DNA of 64,000 nt from positions 4,588,001 to 4,652,000 of the forward strand of contig NZ_CP107918.1 of the NCBI RefSeq assembly GCF_036014195.1. Reading direction: 5' to 3'. The stretch comes from Streptomyces sp. NBC_00442. GTDB lineage: Bacteria; Actinomycetota; Actinomycetes; Streptomycetales; Streptomycetaceae. The notes under the pieces are model-generated. The model was not told the DNA's origin. It did no database searches and saw only the letters and a list, made by a program, of their open reading frames with translations. Below are positions 10,041 through 18,284 of the stretch, one piece after another. The position numbers were made by a program, and so were the translations under genes. Every line of letters starts with the position of its first letter. Within the stretch, counting starts at the first letter, position 1.

Positions 10041-11432
10041 ATGAGCACCACGGAGCGTCCCAGGATCCTCGTAGTAGGTGGCGGGTACGTAGGCTTGTAC
10101 GCAGCGCGGCGCATTCTCAAGAAGATGCGTTACGCGGAAGCGACCGTCACGGTCGTCGACCCGCGCTCGTACATGACGTACCAGCCCTTCCTCCCCGAAG
10201 CCGCCGCAGGCAGCATCTCGCCGCGTCACGTCGTCGTCCCGCTGCGACGCGTCGTGCGTGGAGCCGAGGTGCTCACCGGCCGGGTCACCAGCATCGACCA
10301 GGACCGCAAGGTCGCCACGGTCGCGCCGCTCGTCGGCGAGGCCTACGAGCTGCCCTTCGACTACCTGGTCATCGCGATGGGTGCGGTCTCCCGCACCTTC
10401 CCGATCCCCGGTCTCGCCGAGCAGGGCATCGGCATGAAGGGCGTGGAAGAGGCCATCGGCCTGCGCAACCACGTGCTGGAGCAGCTCGACAAGGCCGACT
10501 CCACCACCGACGAGGACGTCCGCCGCAAGGCGCTCACCTTCGTCTTCGTGGGTGGCGGCTTCGCCGGCGCCGAGACCATCGGCGAGGTGGAGGACATGGC
10601 CCGCGACGCGGCCAAGTACTACACCAACGTCAAGCGCGAGGACATGCGCTTCATCCTGGTCGACGCCGCCGACAAGATCCTTCCCGAGGTCGGCCCGGAG
10701 CTCGGCCGCTGGGGCAAGGAGCACCTCGAGGGCCGCGGCGTCGAGATCTACCTCTCGACCTCCATGGACTCCTGCGTCGACGGCCACGTCGTGCTGAAGA
10801 ACGGCCTGGAGGTCGACTCCAACACGATCGTGTGGACGGCCGGCGTCAAGCCCAACCCGGCGCTCTCCCGCTTCGGCCTCCCGCTCGGCCCGCGCGGCCA
10901 CGTGGACGCCCAGCCGACCCTCCAGGTCACCGGCACCGACTACATCTGGGCCGCCGGCGACAACGCCCAGGTTCCCGACCTCGCCTCGCGCAAGGCCGGC
11001 GTGGAGAACGCCTGGTGCCCGCCGAACGCCCAGCACGCGCTGCGCCAGGCCAAGGTGCTCGGCGACAACGTGGTCTCCGGCATGCGGGGCTTCCCGCAGA
11101 AGGAGTACGCGCACGCCAACAAGGGTGCGGTGGCCGGTCTCGGCCTCCACAAGGGCGTCGCGATGATCGTCATGGGCAAGATGAAGATCAAGCTCAAGGG
11201 CCGTCTCGCCTGGTACATGCACCGTGGCTACCACGGTCTGGCCGTGCCGACCTGGAACCGCAAGATCCGCGTCATCGCCGACTGGACGCTCGCGATGTTC
11301 CTCAAGCGCGAGGTCGTCTCCCTGGGCGCCATGGAGACCCCGCGCGAGGAGTTCTACGAGGCGGCCAAGCCCGCTCCGGCCCCCGCGGTCAAGTCCGAGG
11401 ACAAGACCGAGGCGAAGGCCAAGGCCTCCTAG
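10041..11432 (+). CDS. ndh: type II NADH dehydrogenase (NDH-2)
   Basis: A 463-residue FAD enzyme passing electrons from NADH to menaquinone at the inner membrane face without pumping protons. The FAD-binding Rossmann loop VVGGGYVGLYAARRI is at residues about 10-24, the NADH loop FVFVGGGFAGAETIGE at about 170-185, the FAD-site block YIWAAGDNAQVPD near 305, and a C-terminal amphipathic region (HRGYHGLAVPTWNRKIRVIADWTLAMFLKREVV) probably anchors it. The tail is Ala/Lys-rich. ATG 10041 is preferred; the frame upstream is intergenic. A Rex operator candidate lies upstream. Confidence 0.95.
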   Translation: MSTTERPRILVVGGGYVGLYAARRILKKMRYAEATVTVVDPRSYMTYQPFLPEAAAGSISPRHVVVPLRRVVRGAEVLTGRVTSIDQDRKVATVAPLVGEAYELPFDYLVIAMGAVSRTFPIPGLAEQGIGMKGVEEAIGLRNHVLEQLDKADSTTDEDVRRKALTFVFVGGGFAGAETIGEVEDMARDAAKYYTNVKREDMRFILVDAADKILPEVGPELGRWGKEHLEGRGVEIYLSTSMDSCVDGHVVLKNGLEVDSNTIVWTAGVKPNPALSRFGLPLGPRGHVDAQPTLQVTGTDYIWAAGDNAQVPDLASRKAGVENAWCPPNAQHALRQAKVLGDNVVSGMRGFPQKEYAHANKGAVAGLGLHKGVAMIVMGKMKIKLKGRLAWYMHRGYHGLAVPTWNRKIRVIADWTLAMFLKREVVSLGAMETPREEFYEAAKPAPAPAVKSEDKTEAKAKAS

Positions 11433-11449
11433 CAGCACCCGCTTCATCC

Positions 11450-11493
11450 CCGAAGGGGCCGTCCGCCATCCGTGGTGCGGGCGGCCCCTTCGG
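11450..11493 (+). terminator. ndh terminator hairpin
   Basis: CCGAAGGGGCCGTCCGC pairs with GCGGGCGGCCCCTTCGG around a short loop, 18 bp after the ndh stop. No U-tract is present, as is common in Streptomyces. Confidence 0.75.
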
Positions 11494-11685
11494 TGTACCC
11501 GGCCGGGCGTGGGGCATGGGGGCGCGCGTGGCCGGGAACGCATGCGGAAAGGGCGATTTCCGGCCAGGAAGATGGTGTATACAGACACCCTCGTGCTCCG
11601 ATGCGCGGTAGCGGGATTGCTCCGGACCCGGACACTGTTGTGCGGGGTGCTGGGAACATTTCTGCGAGGCACGGAGGTGTGCACC

Positions 11686-12978
11686 ATGGCCGACGCGGCG
11701 CTGCGGCTGACCGCTCTAGCCGAGGAATTGCTGGGGGAGGCTTTCCCGGTTCGGATCCGCGCCTGGGACGGCAGCGAGGCGGGGCCGCCCGGCGCACCGG
11801 TCCTCGTCGTACGCCACCGCCGCGCGCTGCGCCGGCTGCTGTGGAAGCCGGGCGAACTGGGGCTCGCCCGCGCCTGGGTCGCCGGGGAGATCGACGTCGA
11901 GGGCGACCTGTACACGGTGCTCGACCGGCTGGCCGGGCTGATCTGGGAGCGCGGCGGCGAACCCAAGGACGCCGTCCACCCGGTGCGCGACCCGAGACTG
12001 CGCGCCGCGGCCAAGGCGCTGGTGAAGCTGGGCGGCGCCCTGCCCCCGCCGGCTCCGCCCGCCGAGGAGGTGCGGCGCCGCAGCGGACGCCTGCACACCA
12101 AGCGCCGCGACAAGGAGGCGATCAGCCACCACTACGACGTCGGCAACGACTTCTACGAGCTGGTGCTCGGGTCGTCGATGGTCTACTCGTGCGCGTACTG
12201 GGAGAGCCCCGGATCGACCCTGGCCGAGGCCCAGCGGGACAAACTCGACCTGGTCTGCCGCAAGTTGGCCCTCACGGAGGGCGACCGGCTGCTCGACGTC
12301 GGCTGCGGCTGGGGCTCGATGGCCATCCACGCCGCCCGCGAGTACGGCGCCCGCGTCGTCGGCATCACCCTCTCGCGCGAACAGGCCGCTTACGCCCGCA
12401 AGCGGATCGCCGAAGAGGGGCTCACCGACCGCATAGAGATCCGCGTGCAGGACTATCGGGACGTCAAGGACGGCCCGTTCGACGCGATCTCGTCGATCGG
12501 CATGGCCGAACACGTCGGCTCCGTACGGTACGCGGAGTACGCGGACATCCTGTACGGGCTGCTCAGAGACGGCGGCCGGCTGCTCAACCACCAGATCGCC
12601 CGGCGCCCCGAGCGCGACGAATCGGCGTACCGCATCGATGAGTTCATCGACGCGTACGTCTTCCCCGACGGCGAACTCGCGCCGCTCGGCCGCACTCTGG
12701 CCACCTTGGAGGAGGCCGGGTTCGAGGCCCGCGACGTCGAACCGATCAGGGAGCACTACGCCCTGACGCTGCGTCATTGGGTGGCGAACCTGGAGTCCGA
12801 CTGGGCGCGCGCCGTGCGGCACACCAGCCCCGGACGGGCCCGGATCTGGCGGCTCTACATGGCGGCCTCCGCGCTCTCCTTCGAGCGCAACCGGATCGGC
12901 GTCAACCAGATCCTCGCGGTGAAGACGCCGGAGGGCGGAGCCTCGGGGATGCCGCTGCGGGCCCGCACCTGGAACTGA
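11686..12978 (+). CDS. cyclopropane-fatty-acyl-phospholipid synthase-like SAM methyltransferase
   Basis: A 430-residue CFA-synthase family enzyme. An N-terminal region (about 1-130) of the lipid-binding type precedes the catalytic domain: ISHHYDVGNDFYELVLG, SMVYSCAYWE, the SAM loop LLDVGCGWGSMAIHAA at about 203-218, VVGITLSREQ, and SIGMAEHVGS. It ends with the family helix block AASALSFERNRIGVNQILAV. It probably methylates or cyclopropanates unsaturated membrane lipids. ATG 11686 has GGAGG 8 nt upstream; a GTG at 11677 overlaps that site and is less likely. It lies 253 bp after ndh, behind a terminator, so it has its own promoter. Confidence 0.9.
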   Translation: MADAALRLTALAEELLGEAFPVRIRAWDGSEAGPPGAPVLVVRHRRALRRLLWKPGELGLARAWVAGEIDVEGDLYTVLDRLAGLIWERGGEPKDAVHPVRDPRLRAAAKALVKLGGALPPPAPPAEEVRRRSGRLHTKRRDKEAISHHYDVGNDFYELVLGSSMVYSCAYWESPGSTLAEAQRDKLDLVCRKLALTEGDRLLDVGCGWGSMAIHAAREYGARVVGITLSREQAAYARKRIAEEGLTDRIEIRVQDYRDVKDGPFDAISSIGMAEHVGSVRYAEYADILYGLLRDGGRLLNHQIARRPERDESAYRIDEFIDAYVFPDGELAPLGRTLATLEEAGFEARDVEPIREHYALTLRHWVANLESDWARAVRHTSPGRARIWRLYMAASALSFERNRIGVNQILAVKTPEGGASGMPLRARTWN

Positions 12979-12996
12979 GGCCGGCCTGCCGACGCG

Positions 12997-13030
12997 GAAG
13001 GGGCCCGGGAGAAACCTCCCGGGCCCCTTC
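12997..13030. terminator. bidirectional terminator between cfa-like gene and ABC operon
   Basis: A perfect 15-bp stem (GAAGGGGCCCGGGAG / CTCCCGGGCCCCTTC) with a 4-nt loop, between the convergent genes. Confidence 0.85.
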
Positions 13031-13066
13031 GACTTACCCTCGGCGAAGCTGAGTTGACGATCCGGC

Positions 13067-15598
13067 CTATTCGGTCTTGATGGCGGTCAGCATGTTGAGC
13101 CTCGCGGCGCTGCGCGCCGGCCACATCGCCGCCAGCACGCCGACCAGGCCGGCGAGGAGCAGGAAGATGCCGATCCGGCCCCACGGCATGACCAGGGCGT
13201 AGTGCGGGATCGAGCCCTTGATGGTCTGGCCGATGGCCCAGGCGAGGAAGGAGCCGAGGCCGACGCCGATCACCGCGCCGAACAGCGAGATGACGACGGC
13301 CTCCAGACGGATCATGGACTTGACGCGGCGCCGGTCCAGACCGATCGCCCGCAGCATACCGATCTCCTGCTGGCGCTCGAACACCGACATCGCGAGGGTG
13401 TTGATGACACCGAGCACCGCGATGATCAGGGCCATCGCGAGCAGGCCGTACATGATGTTGAGCAGCGTGTTGATCATGCCGCCGAACTCGTTGCGGATGT
13501 CCTGCTGGTCCATGAAGCTGATCGCCGGGTTGTCGCCGAGCGCACTGACCAGGGCCTTCTCGTTGGCGCTCGTGGCGCCGCCGTCCGTCTTGACGAAGAT
13601 CTGCGAGATGTAGGGATCGGTCTCGTGCTGGTCGAGCAGGGTGGTCGGCGCGAGAACGGTGTCCAGGAACTCGTTCTCCTTGAAGATCGCGCCGATCGTC
13701 AGCTGCCCCTTCTTCTTGTCGCTGAACTCGACCGGGAGCGTGGAGCCCGGCTTCCAGCCGTGCTTGGCGGCGGTCGAGTCGTCGACGGCTATCTGGCCCT
13801 TGCCGAGGGTGGCGAGGGAGCCGGACACCGGCTCGACGTTGATGACCTTCTCGATGTCGCCCGGTGTCACACCGGCCACCGACTCGCCGACGCCGTCGAG
13901 CTGGAGGAACGAGGACTGCTTGGGGGAGACCGCCGAGACGCCGGGCGCCTTGCGCAGCGCGGTCAGGACGTCCTTGTCGAGCCCGGAACCGCCGGCCGCC
14001 ATCTGGACCATGTAATCGGCCTTGATGTTGTCCGTGGTCAGCCTGTCCATGGCCGCGCCCAGCGTGACGCCGAGCACCGAGAGACCGGTGACCAGGGTGA
14101 GGCCGATGGCGAGCGCGGAGGCGGTGGCGCCGGTGCGGCGCGGGTTGCGCACCGCGTTCTGGCTGGCGAGCTTGCCGGACACGCCGAACACCTTGCTCAG
14201 GGCGGGGCGTACCAGGGCGATGACCGGGCGGGACAGGAGCGGGATCAGGATGATGATGCCGACCAGGGCCAGGAAGGCGCCGAGGGCGATGGTGTACTTG
14301 CCGTCCTTGCCGGCGGCGGCGCCGGCCACGATGGCGGCCGCGCCGCCGAGGGTGATGACGCCGCCGATGGAGTTCCGTACGACCAGGGACTTGGTGGTGG
14401 CCACGCCGTGCACGCTGTTCATCGCGGCGACCGGCGGGATCTTGGCGGCACGCCAGGCCGGCAGCAGCGCGGCGATCACGGTGACGAAGATGCCCACGGC
14501 GAGCGCGGCGATCACCGGCGTGGCCGAGATGATCAGCGGGCCCGCGGGCACCTTGGCGCCGAACATGCCGATGGCGGACTGCAGCCCGCTCGCCAGGCCC
14601 ACGCCGAGCACGAACCCGACGGCGGAGGCGACGGTGCCCACCACCAGCGCCTCGGCCAGCACCGAGCGGCGGACCTGGCCGCGGGAGGCGCCGACGGCGC
14701 GCATCAGGGCGAGCTCACGGGTGCGCTGGGCGACCAGCATGGTGAACGTGTTGGAGATCAGGAAGATGCCGACGAAGAGGGCGATGCCGGCGAAGACGAG
14801 CAGCATCTGGTTCAGGCCGCTCAGCCCCTTCTCGATGTCCTTGGCCTCCTGGTCGGCGAGCGCCTTGCCGGTCTTGGCCTCGGCGTCCTTCGGCAGCAGC
14901 GGCTTGACCTCGTCGAGGATCTTCCCGGCGTCGGCGCCGGGGGCGGCGGCCACGCTCACGTTCTGGAAATAGCCCGGCTTGAGGTAGAGCTCCTGGGCGA
15001 CGGCGGTGTCGAACAGGACCAGGCTGCCGCCCGCGTTGACCTGGCCGTCCTCGGTGGTGAAGATGCCGGTGAGCTTGTAGGCCCTGACCGGCCCGTTGGT
15101 GGCGACGCGCACGCTGTCGCCCACCGTGTACTCGCCCTTGTCGGCGGTGTCCTTGTCGAGGGCGATCTGGTCGTCCTTCACCGGGCCCGCGCCCTGCGCG
15201 AAGGTGTACGACGGATCCTTGCCGTCCTTGCCGGGGGCGAAGTTGCCGCCCTTGTTGGCCCAGCCCTGCCCGATCAGCTTGCCGTCGGTGCCGGCCACGC
15301 CGGCGAACCCGTCGACCCGGCCGGTGACGGAGGCGACCCCGTCGAGCTTCTCCATCTTCTGGAGCGTCTGCTTGCTGACGCCGGGCTCGCGCTCGGTGTC
15401 GTCACGGCTGCCGTACGTGCTGACGGCGACGGCCACCTTGTCGTAGCTCTTGGCCGACTGGTTGCGGAAGGCGTTGCCGAGGGTGTCGGTGAACACGAGC
15501 GTGCCGGACACGAAGGCGACGCCGAGCATGACGGCGAGCACCGTCATCAACAGCCGGGCCTTGTGCGCGAGCACGTTGCGCAGGGCGGTCTTGAACAT
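13067..15598 (-). CDS. ABC transporter permease, MacB/FtsX type with two FtsX domains
   Basis: An 843-residue permease. The start MFKTALRNVLAHKARLLMTVLAVMLGVAFVSGTL gives TM1 at about 17-38, then a periplasmic-type extracellular domain (about 50-260), an FtsX block with three helices (about 265-385), a further pair of helices, a second extracellular domain (about 510-710) and a second FtsX block (about 715-835, INTLAMSVFERQQEIGMLRAIGLDRRRV). This duplicated layout is typical of actinobacterial efflux or lipoprotein-export-like systems; substrate unknown. ATG 15598 is preferred because the open frame upstream runs through an intergenic repeat and antisense to the ATPase gene. The partner ATPase lies 245 bp upstream. 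Confidence 0.92.
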   Translation of the reverse strand: MFKTALRNVLAHKARLLMTVLAVMLGVAFVSGTLVFTDTLGNAFRNQSAKSYDKVAVAVSTYGSRDDTEREPGVSKQTLQKMEKLDGVASVTGRVDGFAGVAGTDGKLIGQGWANKGGNFAPGKDGKDPSYTFAQGAGPVKDDQIALDKDTADKGEYTVGDSVRVATNGPVRAYKLTGIFTTEDGQVNAGGSLVLFDTAVAQELYLKPGYFQNVSVAAAPGADAGKILDEVKPLLPKDAEAKTGKALADQEAKDIEKGLSGLNQMLLVFAGIALFVGIFLISNTFTMLVAQRTRELALMRAVGASRGQVRRSVLAEALVVGTVASAVGFVLGVGLASGLQSAIGMFGAKVPAGPLIISATPVIAALAVGIFVTVIAALLPAWRAAKIPPVAAMNSVHGVATTKSLVVRNSIGGVITLGGAAAIVAGAAAGKDGKYTIALGAFLALVGIIILIPLLSRPVIALVRPALSKVFGVSGKLASQNAVRNPRRTGATASALAIGLTLVTGLSVLGVTLGAAMDRLTTDNIKADYMVQMAAGGSGLDKDVLTALRKAPGVSAVSPKQSSFLQLDGVGESVAGVTPGDIEKVINVEPVSGSLATLGKGQIAVDDSTAAKHGWKPGSTLPVEFSDKKKGQLTIGAIFKENEFLDTVLAPTTLLDQHETDPYISQIFVKTDGGATSANEKALVSALGDNPAISFMDQQDIRNEFGGMINTLLNIMYGLLAMALIIAVLGVINTLAMSVFERQQEIGMLRAIGLDRRRVKSMIRLEAVVISLFGAVIGVGLGSFLAWAIGQTIKGSIPHYALVMPWGRIGIFLLLAGLVGVLAAMWPARSAARLNMLTAIKTE

Positions 15599-15699
15599 GG
15601 GTTTTCTCAGTCCTGGTGAGGTACGACGACTTCGGCGCGGCGCCGTGAGGGCGGCGCGGTGAGGGCGGGGCGGTGAGGGCGGGGCCGGGGTGAGGGCGG

Positions 15700-15835
15700 G
15701 GCCGGGGTGTGGGCTCGCGCAGTTCCCCGCGCCCCTTGAAGGGGCGGAGAAGGGTCGGATTTCGGCTGCGTGCCGTGCGTGGCCGGTCGCGCAGCTCCCC
15801 GCGCCCCTGTGGGGCGCCCGGCATGGGCATACCCA
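15700..15835. repeat. intergenic repeat copy B (two GCAG-CCCCGCGCCCC modules)
   Basis: Two copies of the CGCAGTTCCCCGCGCCCCT module (15718-15736 and, as CGCAGCTCCCCGCGCCCCTG, 15790-15809) lie inside the ABC operon between ATPase and permease genes. They are preceded by short GGGGCGGTGAGGGC direct repeats (about 15652-15705). The larger second module is absent here. Confidence 0.8.
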
Positions 15836-15843
15836 GCTCGGGG

Positions 15844-16614
15844 TCAGCTGGTGCGGCCCTTTGCCTCGAACGCCTTCATCCGGTCGAGCACCCCGTCCGC
15901 GCTGGGCCGCAGCATCTCGTCCACGATCCGCCCGTCGGCCAGAAATATGACCCGGTCCGCGTACGAGGCGGCTACCGGGTCGTGGGTGACCATCACCACG
16001 GTCTGCCCGAGCTCGCGCACCGAGTTGCGCAGGAAGCCGAGGACCTCCGCGCCGGAGCGCGAGTCCAGGTTTCCGGTCGGCTCGTCGCCGAAGATGATCT
16101 CCGGCTGGGAGGCGAGCGCGCGGGCCACGGCGACGCGCTGCTGCTGGCCGCCGGAGAGCTGGGTGGGCCGGTGACCGAGCCGGTCGGCGAGGCCCACCAT
16201 GGAGATGACCTGGTCGAGCCACTCCTTGTTGGGCTTGCGGCCCGCGATGTCCATGGGGAGCGTGATGTTCTCCAGGGCGGTGAGCGTGGGCAGCAGGTTG
16301 AACGCCTGGAAGATGAAGCCGATCTTGTCGCGGCGCAGCTGCGTGAGCTGCTTGTCCTTGAGGGAGCCCAGCTCGGTGTCGCCGATGCGGACCGCGCCGG
16401 AGCTGAAGGAGTCCAGACCCGCGACGCAGTGCATCAGCGTGGACTTGCCGGAACCCGAGGGGCCCATGATCGCGGTGAACTCGCCCTGCCGGAAGTCGAC
16501 CGTGACCTGGTCGAGGGCGACCACCTGGGTCTCGCCCGTGCCGTAGACCTTCGACAGCTCGATGGCGCGGGCGGCCACCGCGGTCGCGCGGTGTGCGGTG
16601 GGGATGGTGGTCAC
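15844..16614 (-). CDS. ABC transporter ATP-binding protein (MacB/LolD type)
   Basis: A 256-residue ATPase for the permease at 13067-15598. Walker A is GPSGSGKST (about 51-59), the signature LSGGQQQRVAVARAL is near 158, Walker B is IIFGDEPTGNLDSRSG and the H-loop is MVTHDP. The family energises FtsX-type permeases. Start GTG 16614 is preceded by AGGAG at good distance. The gene order ATPase then permease suggests one operon despite the 245-bp gap that holds a repeat. Confidence 0.95.
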   Translation of the reverse strand: MTTIPTAHRATAVAARAIELSKVYGTGETQVVALDQVTVDFRQGEFTAIMGPSGSGKSTLMHCVAGLDSFSSGAVRIGDTELGSLKDKQLTQLRRDKIGFIFQAFNLLPTLTALENITLPMDIAGRKPNKEWLDQVISMVGLADRLGHRPTQLSGGQQQRVAVARALASQPEIIFGDEPTGNLDSRSGAEVLGFLRNSVRELGQTVVMVTHDPVAASYADRVIFLADGRIVDEMLRPSADGVLDRMKAFEAKGRTS

Positions 16615-17070
16615 GGAGGTACTCCTGTCGAGCGGCTTTCGGGGACGTCTCCATCCTTCCGGCCGCCGGCCGCCACATCGTCAGCCCCTGTACCCGTTCC
16701 CTGGCCCTCTTGAGTCGGACGGCGAAGACCCCTCCGTCCTCCTGAGGTATGACAGCACCCCTGAGACCCCGCCCGGAGCCGGGCCGGAGTCCAGCCGGAA
16801 CCGAGCATCGCTCGACCCGGACTCCGGCGGGCCGTGCCAGCGTCTCTCACTGGGCGGAACGGGGCATCGACTTTCCGTCATTCCATCGCCGCATATCGGG
16901 GTACCCCGGACGCCCTGCCAACCGCCTCCGGCATGTGCCAACACCGCTCCGAGCTGTGCTGACGCGCCCTCAGGCGTCAATAAAATAAGACAACATCGGA
17001 TGGTTGTTCCGCTGTTCGGGGGATGCGTCGGGCTAGGCTCGTCCCGCGAAACGCGGAGCCGCGCGCCCTG
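16615..17070. other. intergenic region between the ABC operon and bldA
   Basis: About 455 bp. Small open frames on both strands lack coding bias and I call none. It must hold the ABC promoter (minus strand) and the tRNA promoter; TAGGCT at 17034-17039 is a plausible -10 for the tRNA. An AT-rich patch lies at 16979-16996. Confidence 0.55.
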
Positions 17071-17152
17071 GCCCGGATGGTGGAACGCAGACACGGCGAG
17101 CTTAAACCTCGCTGGCCTTCGGGCCGTGCCGGTTCAAGTCCGGCTCCGGGCA
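17071..17152 (+). tRNA. bldA: tRNA-Leu(UAA), bldA
   Basis: An 82-nt class II tRNA. The acceptor stem is GCCCGGA/TCCGGGC with discriminator A at 17152; the anticodon stem is GCGAG/CTCGC with loop CTTAAAC, anticodon TAA at 17103-17105; the T arm is CCGGTTCAAGTCCGG; the variable arm contains TGGCCTTCGGGCCG. CCA is not encoded. This is the only Streptomyces tRNA reading UUA efficiently and is required for aerial growth and antibiotic production through rare TTA codons. I found no in-frame TTA codon in the protein genes annotated in this window. Confidence 0.97.
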
Positions 17153-17306
17153 CTCCAGCAGGATCCGGCTTCCCGCGCGTCGGGGTGCCGGGCCCTTGCA
17201 CCACCCTCCTCCCCGCGTGAAGATCCTCCCTAGGCAGTACGTGGTTTCTTTGCATGCCCATTACCCTTGACGGCAAGGCCGCGCAGGGCGGCCATGGAGG
17301 AGTGAG

Positions 17307-18182
17307 ATGAGGAGCAGCAACCCGGTCTTCTCGCGACGGGGCTTCAGCCGCGACAATGGCTACGCCGGTTTCAACACCGCGCAGCAGCCGCAGGCCGGGG
17401 GCAACCCGTACGCGCAGGCGCCCGCCAACCCGTACGCGACGAATCCGTACGCACAGCAGGACACGCAGCTGGGCGCCCCGCAGGCGCCGGCCCGTTCCGG
17501 TGTGATGACGATCGACGACGTGGTCACGCGCACCGCGATCACGCTCGGCACCGTCGTCGCCGGCGCGGTCGTCGCCTGGCTGGCGCTGCCGGTCGACGCG
17601 GCGAACATCGGCAAGTCGTACGGCATCGCCATCGGCGCCGCGCTGATCGCGTTCGTCCTCGCGATGGTCCAGTCGTTCAAGCGCAAGCCGGTTCCGGCGC
17701 TGATCATCGGGTACGCCGCCTTCGAGGGCGTCTTCCTCGGTGTGATCAGCTCGGCCGTCACGACTCACGTGTCGGCGGGCGCGGTGCCGCAGGCGGTGCT
17801 CGGCACGATGGCGGTCTTCGCCGGGGTGCTGATCGCCTACAAGACCCGGCTGATCCGGGTCAACCGCCGCTTCACCGGCTTCGTCATGGCCGCGGCCATC
17901 GGCTTCATGATCCTCATGCTGGTCAACCTGCTGTTCGCGGCGATCGGCGGCGGCGACGGCCTCGGCTTCCGCAGCGGCGGCCTCGGCATCGTCTTCGGGA
18001 TCATCGGCATCGTCCTCGGCGCCTGCTTCCTGGCGATGGACTTCAAGCAGGTCGAGGACGGCATCACCTACGGCGCTCCGCGCGAGGAGTCCTGGCTGGC
18101 CGCCTTCGGCCTCACCATGACGCTGGTGTGGATCTACCTGGAGGCGCTGCGGCTGATCTCCATCCTCCAGGGCAACGACTGA
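17307..18182 (+). CDS. Bax inhibitor-1/YccA family membrane protein
   Basis: A 291-residue protein. Residues 1-70 are a soluble Gln/Pro/Tyr-rich tail with NPYAQ/NPYATNPYA repeats. It is followed by about seven transmembrane helices (e.g. ITLGTVVAGAVVAWLALP, IAIGAALIAFVLAMV, ALIIGYAAFEGVFLGVISSAV, VLGTMAVFAGVLIAY, GFVMAAAIGFMILMLVNLLFAA, GIVFGIIGIVLGACFLAMDF, GLTMTLVWIYLEALRLI). The conserved FEG and MDF.QVEDGI.YGAP motifs match the BI-1-like family, thought to form pH-sensitive Ca2+ leak channels. ATG 17307 has GGAGGAG upstream. It is followed by a strong terminator. Confidence 0.92.
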   Translation: MRSSNPVFSRRGFSRDNGYAGFNTAQQPQAGGNPYAQAPANPYATNPYAQQDTQLGAPQAPARSGVMTIDDVVTRTAITLGTVVAGAVVAWLALPVDAANIGKSYGIAIGAALIAFVLAMVQSFKRKPVPALIIGYAAFEGVFLGVISSAVTTHVSAGAVPQAVLGTMAVFAGVLIAYKTRLIRVNRRFTGFVMAAAIGFMILMLVNLLFAAIGGGDGLGFRSGGLGIVFGIIGIVLGACFLAMDFKQVEDGITYGAPREESWLAAFGLTMTLVWIYLEALRLISILQGND

Positions 18183-18228
18183 CACGACGACGGACACGAC
18201 GACCGACACCGCGGGCGGTGGACGTCAC

Positions 18229-18269
18229 GAGGGGCCCCGCCCGGCACTGCTGCCGGACGGGGCCCCTCG
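18229..18269. terminator. bidirectional terminator between BI-1 gene and glucanase operon
   Basis: CGAGGGGCCCCG...CCGGCA pairs with TGCCGG...CGGGGCCCCTCG around CTGC, between convergent genes. Confidence 0.85.
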
Positions 18270-18284
18270 CCGTGTGCCGGTGTC

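Noticed and set aside
9552..12113. Minus-strand open frame of more than 2.5 kb in frame with the antitoxin
   Set aside because: It is antisense to ndh and the CFA-like gene; high GC leaves frames open. Only 9279-9551 has family similarity.
13202..15619. Plus-strand 805-residue open frame
   Set aside because: It is the shadow of the FtsX-type permease on the other strand; composition is His/Gly/Asp/Ala-biased as expected for antisense frames.
16681..17094. 137-residue minus-strand frame running into bldA
   Set aside because: It is antisense to a tRNA gene and lacks a start signal or homology.
17071..17152. Integration site at the tRNA 3' end
   Set aside because: No integrase nearby and I saw no duplicate of the tRNA 3' end in the window.
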